From an uncultured Collinsella sp. (GTDB taxonomy: Bacteria; Actinomycetota; Coriobacteriia; Coriobacteriales; Coriobacteriaceae), in the NCBI GenBank assembly GCA_937925715.1, contig CALAMG010000017.1, positions 124,001 to 188,000 of the forward strand: a DNA stretch of 64,000 bases, written 5' to 3'. This document shows, in pieces, positions 7,816 to 17,205 of this stretch; within the stretch, counting starts at the first letter, position 1; each line of letters opens with the position of its first letter. The notes under the pieces were generated by a model. The model did no database searches, was not told the DNA's origin, and worked only from the letters and a program-made list of their open reading frames with translations. A program made the position numbers and the translations under genes.

Positions 7816-8785
7816 TGATTTAGTCAGCATTATTGTTCCAGCGTATCAGGCTGAAAAACATCTGAAAGAGTGCGTTTGTTCTCTTTTGAACCAGACTCAC
7901 CGCGCAGTTGAAATAATTGTTGTTGATGATGGCTCGACCGACGGAACTTCGGCGATAGTTTCAAGAATGGCGGATTCTGACAATAGGCTGCGGCTTATAA
8001 CGCAGAAGAACGGCGGCGTCAGCTTTGCGCGAAATCATGGTATTGCTGCGTCCCGTGGTTCTTACCTGATGTTTGTAGATGCCGACGATTGGATTGAACC
8101 ATTTGCTGTCGAGACGCTCTTGGCTGCTATAAAAAATAACGGAACTGATGCTGTCTACTGCAGTCAGTACTATGACAGCAACGGAGTTTTATGTGCCAGT
8201 GAAACCTGTATCTCCAGATTCGACAGTATCGATGCGTCCGTATTACTTAAATATCAACTGGACTTTCGCTTCATTGCCTGTCCCTGGCTTTGCCTGATGA
8301 GTAGGGATGCGGCTGCGGGGTGCGCATTCCCAGAAGATGTGCATATTCTAGAAGACTGGTTCTTTAACGTTGAACTTCTAAATAATTCGCGCTTCATTTC
8401 AGTAACTGATACAGCTTTTTATCATTATCGCTCTACTGAGCAAAGCGTAAGTCGTTCTGCCTTGAATGAAAAAAAGTTTAGCTGTATGGAGCTTCCAAAT
8501 AAGGTCGTTTCGCTCCTTGATCTTCAAGGCGAGAAAGCTAACTCATTGCGTTTGCGATTGAACGTTGGCTTAATCCGGCACCTGTTAATCGTCGCTGCCG
8601 CTTCCGGTTTCGCCGATGAATACTGTCGTAAGAAGATGGCGAACTGGGCACGATCGACGGTAGGTGAAGCGTTTGCTTCGCCCGAATTGCCCCTTAAGCT
8701 TAAGAGTTATGTGCTTCTAGGTTCAATTTCGCCGCGTTTGTTTGCATTTATCTTTCACTTTAAAAGGAAGGCGTTCCATGACTAA
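7802..8785 (+). CDS. glycosyltransferase family 2 (GT-A fold)
   Basis: Second GT2 enzyme, 327 residues. SIIVPAYQAEKHL opens the fold, VDDGSTDG lies near residue 40, KNGGVSFARNHGI near 68 and the metal-binding DADDW near 90. The start is GTG at 7802, inside the end of the polymerase gene; AAGGGA about 12 bases upstream is the only ribosome-binding candidate and no ATG lies before the conserved core. The stop overlaps the start of the following pyruvyl-transferase gene by 8 bases. Substrate unknown. Confidence 0.88.
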   Translation: MDICSDLVSIIVPAYQAEKHLKECVCSLLNQTHRAVEIIVVDDGSTDGTSAIVSRMADSDNRLRLITQKNGGVSFARNHGIAASRGSYLMFVDADDWIEPFAVETLLAAIKNNGTDAVYCSQYYDSNGVLCASETCISRFDSIDASVLLKYQLDFRFIACPWLCLMSRDAAAGCAFPEDVHILEDWFFNVELLNNSRFISVTDTAFYHYRSTEQSVSRSALNEKKFSCMELPNKVVSLLDLQGEKANSLRLRLNVGLIRHLLIVAAASGFADEYCRKKMANWARSTVGEAFASPELPLKLKSYVLLGSISPRLFAFIFHFKRKAFHD

Positions 8786-9851
8786 AGCTGGCATTGTTAC
8801 ATTCCACTGTGTTCCCAATTATGGGGCCGCTCTTCAAGCATTTGCTCTATCTGAGAAGTTAAAAAAGTACTACGACGAAGTTAAAGTTATTGATTATTGT
8901 CCTGGCTGTCTTTTGTCTGACTACAAAACGTTTGATATATCTGGACCTAAAGCGTTCATTGGCAGCACTCTTACTGCGCCCGCTTGCGTTCGTAAGAAAA
9001 GAAAGTTCAAGCGTTTTGTCTCAGAGAGGATGGACTTGGAGCCGTGGCCTGCTACTGACGAGGTCCTCCATTCGTTCGATTCTGTCTTCTGCGGGAGCGA
9101 TCAAATTTGGAATTCGGAAATTACAAAAGGAATCGATCCCATGTACTTTGCCGACCGGTTCCCCGGGAGCGTCATTAAGGCATCGTACGCTGCCAGTATA
9201 GGCAAATCGGCTCTATCTGATGCGGACTGCAAAGCTATGCTGCCTTTGGTTTCAAGGCTTAATCGAATTTCCGTTAGAGAACCAGAAGCAGCGGGCTTGA
9301 TTGAGAAATTGACCGGTAATAGGCCCGAGGTGGTTGTCGACCCTACCATCCTTGCGGGTAAAGAACTATTCGCTCCCATTGTAAAGTCTCTCCACGATAG
9401 GCCTTACGTCCTTTATTACCAACTGGCAAGGAAGGACAACCGCGCTCTATCTTTGGCCGATAAAATCGCACGTTATAAAAATCTCGATCTTGTCGGACTG
9501 AGCGGCAACAGAGGGCTGCAAATTGGAAAAAGCCATGACGTTATTTGCGATGCTGGGCCTGAAGAATTCGTCTCCCTCATCGCGGGTGCGGATTACGTTG
9601 TTACCGACTCTTTCCATGGGACCGTCTTCTCTCTTCTATTCCATAGGCCGTTTGCGTCCATTCCTAAAGCCACCCGAGGTGGGAGAATTACCAACCTTCT
9701 TGATATTGCTGGTCTAAGGAATCGCTATACGGATCGTTTTGATAGAGATATTTTGCTAAAGGATATCGATTGGGGAAACGTCGACAATTCGCTTGCTCGC
9801 GAACGCGAGGCGTCTGAACATTTTGTCACATCTATTAAGGGTGATTTCTAA
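8778..9851 (+). CDS. polysaccharide pyruvyl transferase family protein
   Basis: Second member of this family in the locus (357 residues). It carries VTFHCVPNYGAALQAFA, VFCGSDQIWNSE, SYAASIGKSAL, VVDPTIL and the C-terminal TDSFHGTVFS. ATG 8778 has AAGGAAGG six bases upstream; the frame continues back to 8742, but that part overlaps the previous gene. It is followed with a one-base overlap by a ferredoxin/FrhB protein, a pairing repeated in many gut-bacterial surface polymer loci. A pyruvyl-type modification of a repeat-unit sugar is plausible but not shown by sequence. Confidence 0.87.
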   Translation: MTKAGIVTFHCVPNYGAALQAFALSEKLKKYYDEVKVIDYCPGCLLSDYKTFDISGPKAFIGSTLTAPACVRKKRKFKRFVSERMDLEPWPATDEVLHSFDSVFCGSDQIWNSEITKGIDPMYFADRFPGSVIKASYAASIGKSALSDADCKAMLPLVSRLNRISVREPEAAGLIEKLTGNRPEVVVDPTILAGKELFAPIVKSLHDRPYVLYYQLARKDNRALSLADKIARYKNLDLVGLSGNRGLQIGKSHDVICDAGPEEFVSLIAGADYVVTDSFHGTVFSLLFHRPFASIPKATRGGRITNLLDIAGLRNRYTDRFDRDILLKDIDWGNVDNSLAREREASEHFVTSIKGDF

Positions 9852-11008
9852 TGATGGCTCTATTTACCAATAAGCGAGATTGCTATGGGTGTGGTGCTTG
9901 CGCTTCCGTGTGTCCGCGTGGCGCCATCAAAATGGTCCATGACAAGCACGGCTTTTTATATCCCGTTATTGACCCAGAGAAGTGTATCGACTGTCATCTT
10001 TGTAATCGTGTTTGTCAAATTGGCAATGAAGTTGACCTCCTGACACCATATCCCAAAACAACATACGCTGTAAAAAACGAGGATGAAATTCGGTCTCGAT
10101 CGTCTTCGGGAGGAGCTTTTACTGCTCTGAGTGATAGCATACTTAACAGCGGCGGTCTAATTGTGGGTGCTGCTTATGACGAGTCGATGTGTGTTCGGCA
10201 TAGAGTGGCTGGCGAAGTTGCTTCTCGTGATTCAATGCGTGGAAGCAAATATGTCCAAAGTGATATCTCTAATGTCTTTAATGAGTATAAAAATCTAAGT
10301 GGTAAGAAGGTTCTGTTTACAGGGACCCCATGCCAGATCGCTGCATTTAAGCTGGTGGCAAAACTGCTAAAAGTGAATTCCTCGAATTGGGTTTATGCCG
10401 ACCTGGTGTGCCACGGCGCCCCCTCTCCGACGGTTTGGGGCGACTATGTGAGGTCTCTTGAAAAAAAGCAGGGATCTCGTTTGGTTTCATATTCTTTCCG
10501 TAATAAAGATGCTGGATGGCGTGGCTACCATATTCGAGCTGAGTTTGAAGATGGATCCGTTTTACTGGATGATAGTTCCGAAGCGCGCGGCTTTGCTGTT
10601 GTATTTTCAAAGAGTCTCGGGTTGAGGCCGTCGTGCTATCACTGTCCTTATTCGCGCATGCAGCGAGTGGGCGATTTGACGATTGCGGATTACTGGGGAA
10701 TTGAAAAGGATGATCCTGAGTTTTCTGACAACGTCGGAGTATCCATGGTCTTCGTGAATAGCGAACAGGGCGAAACGCTACTTACTGACTCAAGTGAGCG
10801 CTTAACTCTTAAGGAAGAGACTGAGACTCCTGTTCAAAGGAATCTGCATAATTCCACTGACTATCCGCAGTTTGATTACGATTCATTTTGGACAGCCTAT
10901 GAGAATGGCAGTTGGGGCGGGGTAGCTTCTCGTTTTGGTTATGTCGGTAAATCAGGAAAACTGTATCGCCTTGTTGACAAGGTAAAAACAAAGGTGAGGA
11001 GGGCATGA
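9851..11008 (+). CDS. 2[4Fe-4S] ferredoxin / FrhB-domain oxidoreductase of the polysaccharide locus
   Basis: Two [4Fe-4S] clusters are predicted from Cys 11/14/17/21 and 45/48/51/55, followed by the N- and C-terminal domains named after the F420-hydrogenase beta subunit (RSSSGGAFTALSDS, SKYVQSD, VLFTGTPCQIAA, LVCHGAPSP, FRNKDAGW, CYHCPYSR, GDLTIADYWG). Length 385. The name does not imply F420 use: nothing in the window supports that cofactor, and relatives in polysaccharide loci are thought to carry out redox steps on sugars or isoprenoid-linked intermediates. ATG 9851 overlaps the previous stop; a second ATG is at 9854. A paralogue lies at 12439. Confidence 0.85.
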   Translation: MMALFTNKRDCYGCGACASVCPRGAIKMVHDKHGFLYPVIDPEKCIDCHLCNRVCQIGNEVDLLTPYPKTTYAVKNEDEIRSRSSSGGAFTALSDSILNSGGLIVGAAYDESMCVRHRVAGEVASRDSMRGSKYVQSDISNVFNEYKNLSGKKVLFTGTPCQIAAFKLVAKLLKVNSSNWVYADLVCHGAPSPTVWGDYVRSLEKKQGSRLVSYSFRNKDAGWRGYHIRAEFEDGSVLLDDSSEARGFAVVFSKSLGLRPSCYHCPYSRMQRVGDLTIADYWGIEKDDPEFSDNVGVSMVFVNSEQGETLLTDSSERLTLKEETETPVQRNLHNSTDYPQFDYDSFWTAYENGSWGGVASRFGYVGKSGKLYRLVDKVKTKVRRA

Positions 11009-11017
11009 GTTTCACCT

Positions 11018-12439
11018 ATGGGCAAATATAAAAAACTTGGCAAAAATGTCGGTCTAATTACGATCGGGAACTTCGCGTCCAAAATAATGTCATTCTTCAT
11101 GCTGCCGCTCTATACTGCCGTGTTGTCAACGGCAGAGTACGGTACTGCGGATTTAATGACGACGACAGTTAATCTTCTCTCACCTTTCTTTACGCTTCTG
11201 ATCAGTGAGGCCGTAATGCGATTTGCCCTAGATCAAGATGTGGATAAAGGGCAAATATTTACCATCGGGCTGATTGTGACATGCGGCGGCTTTATTGCCA
11301 TGTGCGCTGTTTCCCCGCTTGTTCTTTTGAGTGAGGACATGGCACCGTATCTAGGCTATTTTCTTGCGTACTATTTCTTTACATGCCTTCATCTTCTTGT
11401 CTCTCAGTTTGTTAAGGGAATTGAAAACGTTGCGATTTATTCAATTAGCGGCGTGTTTCAAACCATTGTTTTCATTGCATTAAACTTGGTATTTCTTTTA
11501 GGTCTACACCTTGGTGTTACGGGCTATATGCTTGCCATGCTGGTGGGCGAGGCCACTACAAGCGTTTTACTTTGGATCGGTGCTGGCCTTAACGGCTTTT
11601 TGGTTAAACCAGCCTCCATTGATAAGAATTTGTTTAGGGATATGCTTCGCTATTCTGTTCCGATGATTCCCAATTCGATTAGTTGGTGGATTAGCAATTC
11701 TTCGGACAAATATTTGTTGACGATGTTCGTTGGGGTTGGTGTTACGGGTGTGTACTCTGCCGCTCAGCGTATACCTTCCTTGTTTGCCACCGTTTCAACA
11801 ATTTTTATGAGTGCATGGCAGATTTCGGCCGTAGAGGATTTCGGTTCTCAAGAATCGAGACGGTTCTACAGCAACATTTATAAACAGTATTCCACGTTTA
11901 ATTCTCTCGTTGTTGGTGTGCTGATTTGCGGCTGCGAACTTCTGGCAAGCATTCTCTTCTCTAATGACTTTTTTAATGGCTGGGTTCTTGTTCCGGTGCT
12001 GTTGATTGCTTTCGAGTTTTCCGCTATGTCTGCATTTTTGGGATCCATTTACACTTCAGCTAAGAGAACCAAGATGTTGTTTGTATCAACAATGTTTGCT
12101 GCTGTGCTTAACATTGTTTTGAATGTGATGTTGATACCTTCGTTGGGTGCCATGGGGGCTTCTTTGGCTACTCTCGCTAGCTATGTTTCAATTTGGGCAT
12201 TGCGTCTTTGGGATACGAGAAAGATTATTCGTCTCGATATTGAGCTTGCATCTGATTTAATTTCATACTTTATCCTCGCTGGAATGTCTATCGTGATGAT
12301 AGCGCGCGTTTCGCACCGTTTTCTTATTGCACTTGCCCTTCTCATTGTCATGCTATTTGTCAATCGTCGTGTTGTCATGAAATTAACTGAAGCTTGCCTT
12401 TCAGTTCTTAGGTTAGCTCTTGGAAAGGCTCATCAATAA
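11018..12439 (+). CDS. polysaccharide flippase, Wzx-like (MOP superfamily)
   Basis: Expected to move the undecaprenyl-linked repeat unit across the cytoplasmic membrane before polymerisation. The 473-residue protein opens with the positively charged KYKKLGKNVGLITIGNFAS that precedes the first helix in this family, and has about 12-14 hydrophobic segments. FRDMLRYSVPMIPNSISWW, in mid-protein, is characteristic of RfbX/Wzx proteins. ATG 11018 is the first start after the in-frame stop at 11006-11008. The binding site AGGAGGG (10996-11002) is rather far, about 15 bases. The stop overlaps the next gene (TAATGG). Confidence 0.9.
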   Translation: MGKYKKLGKNVGLITIGNFASKIMSFFMLPLYTAVLSTAEYGTADLMTTTVNLLSPFFTLLISEAVMRFALDQDVDKGQIFTIGLIVTCGGFIAMCAVSPLVLLSEDMAPYLGYFLAYYFFTCLHLLVSQFVKGIENVAIYSISGVFQTIVFIALNLVFLLGLHLGVTGYMLAMLVGEATTSVLLWIGAGLNGFLVKPASIDKNLFRDMLRYSVPMIPNSISWWISNSSDKYLLTMFVGVGVTGVYSAAQRIPSLFATVSTIFMSAWQISAVEDFGSQESRRFYSNIYKQYSTFNSLVVGVLICGCELLASILFSNDFFNGWVLVPVLLIAFEFSAMSAFLGSIYTSAKRTKMLFVSTMFAAVLNIVLNVMLIPSLGAMGASLATLASYVSIWALRLWDTRKIIRLDIELASDLISYFILAGMSIVMIARVSHRFLIALALLIVMLFVNRRVVMKLTEACLSVLRLALGKAHQ

Positions 12440-13644
12440 TGGAAACCCCATATAACTCTAAAGATAAATGCTGCGGGTGCGGTGCGTGTCTGCGGGTTTG
12501 CCCAAAAGACGCAATTTCTTTTCGCAAGGATTTGGATGGATTTGTCTATCCGAAAATTGATAGCTCTCTATGCATCGATTGTGGGGCATGCGTTAAGAAA
12601 TGTGACTTTGGCAAGACTAAGAATTCCCATAATTCCGTGTCGCCAATGGCTCTGGCTTTTGTTAATTCCAATAAGGATGCGTTGCACGGCAGTGCTTCTG
12701 GAGGAGCTTTTTCTGCACTTGCAAAACATGTTCTCGATAATGGGGGCGTTGTCTATGGCGCGTCTTGGGGCAAAGGAATGAAGCCCGAACATGCACGTAT
12801 TGCCGATTGGTCCGATATTTCTAGAGTTCAGGGCTCAAAGTATGTTCAAAGCGACTTAACACCGATTTTATCTAAGTTAAAACAAGACGTATCCGAGGGG
12901 TCTGGTGTTCTGTTTTCTGGTACTCCATGTCAGTGTGCTGCTGTAAGGTCTCTGTTTGGACGTAAGACTCCTGATAATTTAATCTGCGTTGAACTTATTT
13001 GTCATGGTGTACCGAGCTCGAAACTTTTCCTTGATTTCGTTGAATATCTTGAAGTCAAGGTGAATGGAGAGATCGTAGACCTCAGATTCCGTGATAAGAA
13101 TAGGGGTTGGGGCGCTCTACTTGCCGTTGATTTTAGAACCTCAGACGGCAAAGTTAGAACGCGTTACTTTAAGCCTGAAGAGGTCTATTACTACTATTAC
13201 TTTTATCAAGGCATGTTTTTCAGGGAATCCTGCTACTCTTGTCCTTATGCAAAAAGAGAACGATATTCTGACTGGACGATAGGCGATTTTTGGGGCGCAG
13301 CAAAGTATTGTGAGAATATTGACTCTTCAAAGGGCGTTTCAGTAATTATTGCTTCAACGGATAAGGGCATTTCGCTTGTAAATGAGCTTAGGAACGATGG
13401 AGTAATTAAAGAGGTGCCGATGGATGATGTTGTGCGTGAAAATGGCCAACTCGTGCACCCATCGGCTAAGCCGGATTGCTACAACGAGCTTATGGCTGAG
13501 TATCGATCTCTAGGGGCAGCGGCTTTCGCTTCGAAATTTGAAAAGAATAATTGGAAGCTTGTTTTCAAGGGACGCCTAAAGAGAAGCATTCCGCTCTGGC
13601 TAAAACAGGCTATTCACTCTGTAGTGTCGAGAAAGTTGGCGTAG
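12439..13644 (+). CDS. 2[4Fe-4S] ferredoxin / FrhB-domain oxidoreductase, second copy
   Basis: Same architecture as the protein at 9851, 401 residues. The cluster cysteines are at 11/14/17/21 (an extra Cys at 12) and 45/48/51/55; then HGSASGGAFSALAKH, SKYVQSDLTP, VLFSGTPCQCAA, ELICHGVPS, RFRDKNRGWG, CYSCPYAKRE and DWTIGDFWGAAK. It is the last gene of the operon. The region immediately after it is GC-rich transposase debris, so the right end of the locus lies here. Two divergent FrhB proteins in one locus suggest two different redox steps, or a pair dedicated to the two pyruvyl-transferase relatives. Confidence 0.85.
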   Translation: METPYNSKDKCCGCGACLRVCPKDAISFRKDLDGFVYPKIDSSLCIDCGACVKKCDFGKTKNSHNSVSPMALAFVNSNKDALHGSASGGAFSALAKHVLDNGGVVYGASWGKGMKPEHARIADWSDISRVQGSKYVQSDLTPILSKLKQDVSEGSGVLFSGTPCQCAAVRSLFGRKTPDNLICVELICHGVPSSKLFLDFVEYLEVKVNGEIVDLRFRDKNRGWGALLAVDFRTSDGKVRTRYFKPEEVYYYYYFYQGMFFRESCYSCPYAKRERYSDWTIGDFWGAAKYCENIDSSKGVSVIIASTDKGISLVNELRNDGVIKEVPMDDVVRENGQLVHPSAKPDCYNELMAEYRSLGAAAFASKFEKNNWKLVFKGRLKRSIPLWLKQAIHSVVSRKLA

Positions 13645-13701
13645 AGCCCGATCCGAAGCGAGTCGGCTCGGTGTCCTAGAATCCGGAATATGGTTGATAT
13701 C

Positions 13702-13833
13702 CTATGCCGGCTCGACCCTGTCCGCAAGCTCGAGGCCGGACTCGAGCATCTTCCTGGCTTCCGCCTCAAGCCGCGCCCGCTTGACGGGACCGTCGATTCC
13801 CCGAGTGCGCCCGTCGTCGTAGAGCTCGTTCAT
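13702..13833 (-). CDS. 43-residue open frame, possibly a remnant
   Basis: A small reading frame begins MNELYDDGRTRG, has GGAGG five bases before its ATG, and ends in TAG at 13702. It is charged and alpha-helical in character. It follows, on the same strand, the point where the transposase fragment loses similarity to its family, so it may be fused debris rather than a gene. I do not recognise it. Confidence 0.25.
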   Translation of the reverse strand: MNELYDDGRTRGIDGPVKRARLEAEARKMLESGLELADRVEPA

Positions 13834-14118
13834 CCTTACCTCCGAGAAGTACCTGGATCTCGGCCGCGGCGGCCACGAGGGCGCCGTCGACGCGCTGGTA
13901 GCGCACGAGCACGTCCTCAGGGAAGAAGCTGCCGGAGCGCAGCTTGGGGATGCGTAGCGTCAGCGTGCCGACGCAGGTGGTGAGACCGCGCTTCCGGTGG
14001 CCGTTGTCGCCACCGCACAGCTGGTCTGCCTCGGCGTCCATCACGGCGTTCACGTCTGCTCGGTGAGTCTGCGAAACAGCTCCTGCATGTCTATGTCGCC
14101 GTCGCCGAAACGGGGCAT
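13834..14118 (-). pseudogene. IS256-family (Mutator) transposase, N-terminal fragment with frameshift
   Basis: Reading on the minus strand from ATG 14118, MPRFGDGDIDMQELFRRL and LTEQT are followed by a one-base frameshift. The next frame continues NAVMDAEADQLCGG, GHRKRGLTTCVGTL, RIPKLRSGSFFP and YQRVDGALVAA, which is the N-terminal part of an IS256-type transposase. Similarity stops after about 90 residues; the DDE catalytic domain is absent. The GC content is high, in contrast to the operon on its left. It marks an old insertion or recombination point at the right edge of the capsule locus. Confidence 0.8.
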
Positions 14119-14656
14119 GGCGTGCATGTCCGGCGTCGGGTCTAACAAGATTTCCGCAGCGGTCTTCGTACTTTCTCAGAACCTGTTGTTGTGGTGATTT
14201 GAGATTCTAGAACGAGGGCCGTTCTTCGTTAAACGGGCGCCGGAGCGTCACCCTTATACCAACACTTACGCGCGATCCGCGTTGGTGTGTCAACATTGCA
14301 TGTTCCTAAGCTGTACTTCGGCACTTTGATTTTCAATCTACCGTTCAACGAATAGTATTCGACTGCTGCACTCTTCTAAAGTGTCGGGGAGTAATATTGT
14401 TTCAGGCGTTCACTGCCTGGCGCATGACGTTAACATCCACTTGTTGACCATTGAATTTGGTCGACTGATTATTGGGGGTTGTCATGCCGCTAAACAATCG
14501 AGCTATACAAAATACCGGAAGTAATAAGTTGGTTGTCGGCTCGTCCGATTGATTCCACAGATTGTCACACTGTTTTCTTTTGAAATGGTGGCCCGGCATG
14601 CTTGTGCCTTTGAGAGACACGTTACTCATATTGTTTGTTTTGCGTTAGGGGAGACA
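14119..14656. other. intergenic region without a supported gene
   Basis: 538 bases between the transposase remnant and the next gene. Short open frames on both strands have no ribosome binding site or recognisable product. The composition changes from GC-rich to AT-rich near 14200. No terminal inverted repeat of the transposon could be recognised. Confidence 0.5.
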
Positions 14657-15655
14657 ATGGCTGATAAAGATTCCAATTCTAAAGAGTCGCGATTTTATGC
14701 TAAACATCCGGTCATTTTCGGTATCCTGTTTGCAATAATTCCGTGCCTCCTGACAGCGTATCTTGGCGACTTGCATGGTCAGTCTGAGATAGTTGATGAG
14801 TTGTCCAAGCGCTTCGATTCCGTGGAAGAAAGCATGAGCCTTAATGATGCCCTTGAAAGCGCGTATAAAGATTATGCGAATGTTGAGGCTGAACTAAATG
14901 CTCTTAAGGATGAGGAAGCCGGTAAACAGGTTCTTGCGGATGCTCGTGCTGCCTGGGATTCTGGTAAACATGAAGAAGCTTTAACTTCATTGCAAAAAGC
15001 TTCTAAGAAATCCGGAGACTGTGCTGTTGCTTTTGCTGAGTACTCGTCCACTTACACTGATGAGGTTTTAGCTCAGGCTAACGAGCTGGTTTCATCTAAA
15101 AAGTATGATGAAGCGAAGAGCGTTTTAAAAACTGCTTCGAAGATTGTGAAAGATCCGGCAAGAATCAATGACCTTTTGGATGAGCTCGAAGGTGTTTCCG
15201 AAGTGGCATTGACCTCGCTTACGGTTGCTTCTTCCAGTCGTTTTGAGTTGATTGAAGGCTCTCAAAAAGACACTGCTGGCAATAGTTATTCAAGTGACGA
15301 CACTTGGGTTGGTCGTCCTAATAGTGCTGATTCTCCTTCGGTTATATCATTTTATATCGGCAAGAAGTACCGTTCGTTGAATGGCAAAATTGCTGTTGAA
15401 TACGTAGAGGACACGAGCATCTTGAAGGACTATGAGGCGAGACTTGAACTAAGGGGCTCTGTCGATGGGTCCGATTCAAAAGTAATTTGGCAAAAGGACC
15501 ACATTACGATGAATACCGCACCTACTGACATTCCGTCGAATGAAATTGATCTATCTGATTTCGATTGGCTTGAGTTCAGGGTTTACTCCACTAAGGGATA
15601 TACCGGTAATGGTATTCCGGTTTTGCTTAGTAACGTCAAGCTGATTAAAGAGTGA
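14657..15655 (+). CDS. membrane-anchored protein of unknown function with coiled-coil and C-terminal NPCBM-like domain
   Basis: 332 residues. A single hydrophobic segment near residues 17-36 (HPVIFGILFAIIPCLLTAYLG) should anchor it with the rest outside. Residues 50-180 are charged, Ala/Glu/Lys-rich and helical, with two repeats of a motif like AxxAWDSGKHEEALTSLQKA and ANELVSSKKYDEAKSVLKTA (TPR-like). The C-terminal third is beta-rich (FYIGKKYRSLNGKIAVEY, IDLSDFDWLEFRVYS), which resembles NPCBM/NEW2-type carbohydrate-binding domains. ATG 14657 has AGGGGAG five bases upstream. Domain assignments are by eye, and no function is claimed. It is monocistronic and followed by a terminator. Confidence 0.75.
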   Translation: MADKDSNSKESRFYAKHPVIFGILFAIIPCLLTAYLGDLHGQSEIVDELSKRFDSVEESMSLNDALESAYKDYANVEAELNALKDEEAGKQVLADARAAWDSGKHEEALTSLQKASKKSGDCAVAFAEYSSTYTDEVLAQANELVSSKKYDEAKSVLKTASKIVKDPARINDLLDELEGVSEVALTSLTVASSSRFELIEGSQKDTAGNSYSSDDTWVGRPNSADSPSVISFYIGKKYRSLNGKIAVEYVEDTSILKDYEARLELRGSVDGSDSKVIWQKDHITMNTAPTDIPSNEIDLSDFDWLEFRVYSTKGYTGNGIPVLLSNVKLIKE

Positions 15656-15737
15656 GTGGCCACTTGAACTGGCATTGCGTATTTGTTTATTTGAGTGACG
15701 TACCATATCGAGAAACGGCATCTTTAACATTGCTTGT

Positions 15738-15779
15738 GGGCACTGGGGCTAGCATGGGTTCCGGTGCCCATTCGTTTTT
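15738..15779 (+). terminator. intrinsic terminator
   Basis: GGGCACTGG (15738-15746) pairs with CCGGTGCCC (15761-15769), one T-G pair, 14-base loop, followed by ATTCGTTTTT. It ends the transcript of the membrane-anchored protein. Confidence 0.7.
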
Positions 15780-16233
15780 CTAGCTTCATGAGTCTATATC
15801 GACCTGGGCTTTACTTCAGTTTGTCGAATAATCGGAGTTGGCCTTGCCATTATTGCTTACCGCTTAAAGAAATCAACTACAAAAATCAGTTCTGCAATAA
15901 CTAGCGATAGTAATATTTGAGATGACGTTCAGTGTCTGGAACATGGCGCCAATTGGAAACTTTTGCTGCTATCTGGATCCCGGATGGGGCCTCGGGGGCG
16001 TTTGGCTAACTGCGGGAGCGAGCCATCAGCTCAATGTGGTCGGCTGAGATCGGAAATCAATCTACAAAGTGCGTTAACATCTTTAGTGCGCACATTCAGA
16101 TGAACCATAGTTTTACGCATTTCGATAATTGTGTAACTGTTTAGAAGAATTCAAAACTAATTGCCTATTTGGTACTTACGGGAATGAGTGGAATGCAGGC
16201 GTGAGCGCTTATTACCTGATGAGGGGAGACGCA
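15780..16233. other. intergenic region, possibly decayed small membrane gene
   Basis: About 450 bases with no supported gene. One frame around 15825-15920 reads RIIGVGLAIIAYRLKKST and ends in TGA; it looks like a transmembrane helix followed by basic residues, but it has no start codon and is closed by a stop just upstream. It is best read as a remnant. Confidence 0.4.
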
Positions 16234-17205
16234 ATGAATGACTTACAAAATAACGATATCAAAGCTAATGCCCAGGCGGGCGCTGTAAATATTTCGACAA
16301 ATGACGTGTCCTTTCAACCAACTGTTAACCTAGGCATTAATGGACGCGGTGATATTGCGTCGTTCCCTGCGCGATTTATTCGTAGCGCACGTAAGGCTCT
16401 TTACCCCATAGGGGCCGCTCGTGACGAGGCGGAGATACGGAATATCGAAGCGAGCTCTATAGCGGATGTTGCTGCAATCTATAAACGGGCGTTTCCGACT
16501 TTTACTGATGGTCAGCTATATTTAATGGCCCATGGTTATAACGCAAGCGCTTCTCAGGCAGATAATTTGCTAAATGTTCTTGAGCGCGCGGGAAGAATGT
16601 CAGATTCGAATAGAGTTGATGAACTATCGGAGTCCTGCATTGATCTTGATATTCATGGAGCTCAGACAGCGTATGACGATGATCTGAGGGAGATGTGGGC
16701 GAAATTGATTTCGCAGGAAGTATCATCAGGTCGCGCGCGCTCTAAAAGAACGAAGAAAATACTCGAACAAATGGATTCGGAAGAAGCAAATCAGCTGTTT
16801 TCAATTCTTCGGTGCTGTCTATGGGCGAAAGTGGGGCCCAATTCGGTACTTACTCCAATCCCGGTTCTCCTTAAAACCTCAGAAGATGATTCTTGGACAT
16901 ACAATGGGGGCACAATTTCATTTGAATCTGTCGTCGCCATGGATTCGCTGGGACTACTTTCGTCTAATGACTGGATAACGTTCACGCTTGAGCCTAAAGG
17001 CGGTTTGAATCTATTTTCTTCATCGTCTCATGTGCTTCTTATAAATAATAAGGATGAGAAAATCAAAATTAATCTCGGCTATGCCAAATTTTTGAAACCG
17101 GGGATAGAGCTCATTGAGATTCTTGACGTGCCGATGGACGATCGGCTCATGTCCGTAATGGATGCAGTTCTGGAGACTGACGTTATTTATAAACCTTTAG
17201 ACTAA
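16234..17205 (+). CDS. DUF2806-like protein
   Basis: 323 residues, no signal peptide or membrane segment. It begins with an Asn/Ala-rich stretch (NDIKANAQAGAVNIST) and then a helical region with EAEIRNIEASSIADVAAIYKR and LREMWAKLISQEV, which resembles proteins annotated DUF2806, a family of unknown function often seen in accessory regions. ATG 16234 has GAGGGGA six bases upstream; an in-frame ATG at 16219 lacks one. Its stop overlaps by three bases the stop of the truncated gene on the other strand, so its insertion seems to have cut that gene. The DUF label is from memory and only moderately certain. Confidence 0.65.
   Translation: MNDLQNNDIKANAQAGAVNISTNDVSFQPTVNLGINGRGDIASFPARFIRSARKALYPIGAARDEAEIRNIEASSIADVAAIYKRAFPTFTDGQLYLMAHGYNASASQADNLLNVLERAGRMSDSNRVDELSESCIDLDIHGAQTAYDDDLREMWAKLISQEVSSGRARSKRTKKILEQMDSEEANQLFSILRCCLWAKVGPNSVLTPIPVLLKTSEDDSWTYNGGTISFESVVAMDSLGLLSSNDWITFTLEPKGGLNLFSSSSHVLLINNKDEKIKINLGYAKFLKPGIELIEILDVPMDDRLMSVMDAVLETDVIYKPLD

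Noticed and set aside
9851..13644. F420-dependent metabolism suggested by the FrhB domain name
   Set aside because: The domain name is historical; no F420 biosynthesis gene is present and the setting is a polysaccharide operon.
13690..13983. 97-residue plus-strand frame opposite the transposase fragment
   Set aside because: Arg/Pro-rich shadow of the minus-strand transposase remnant.
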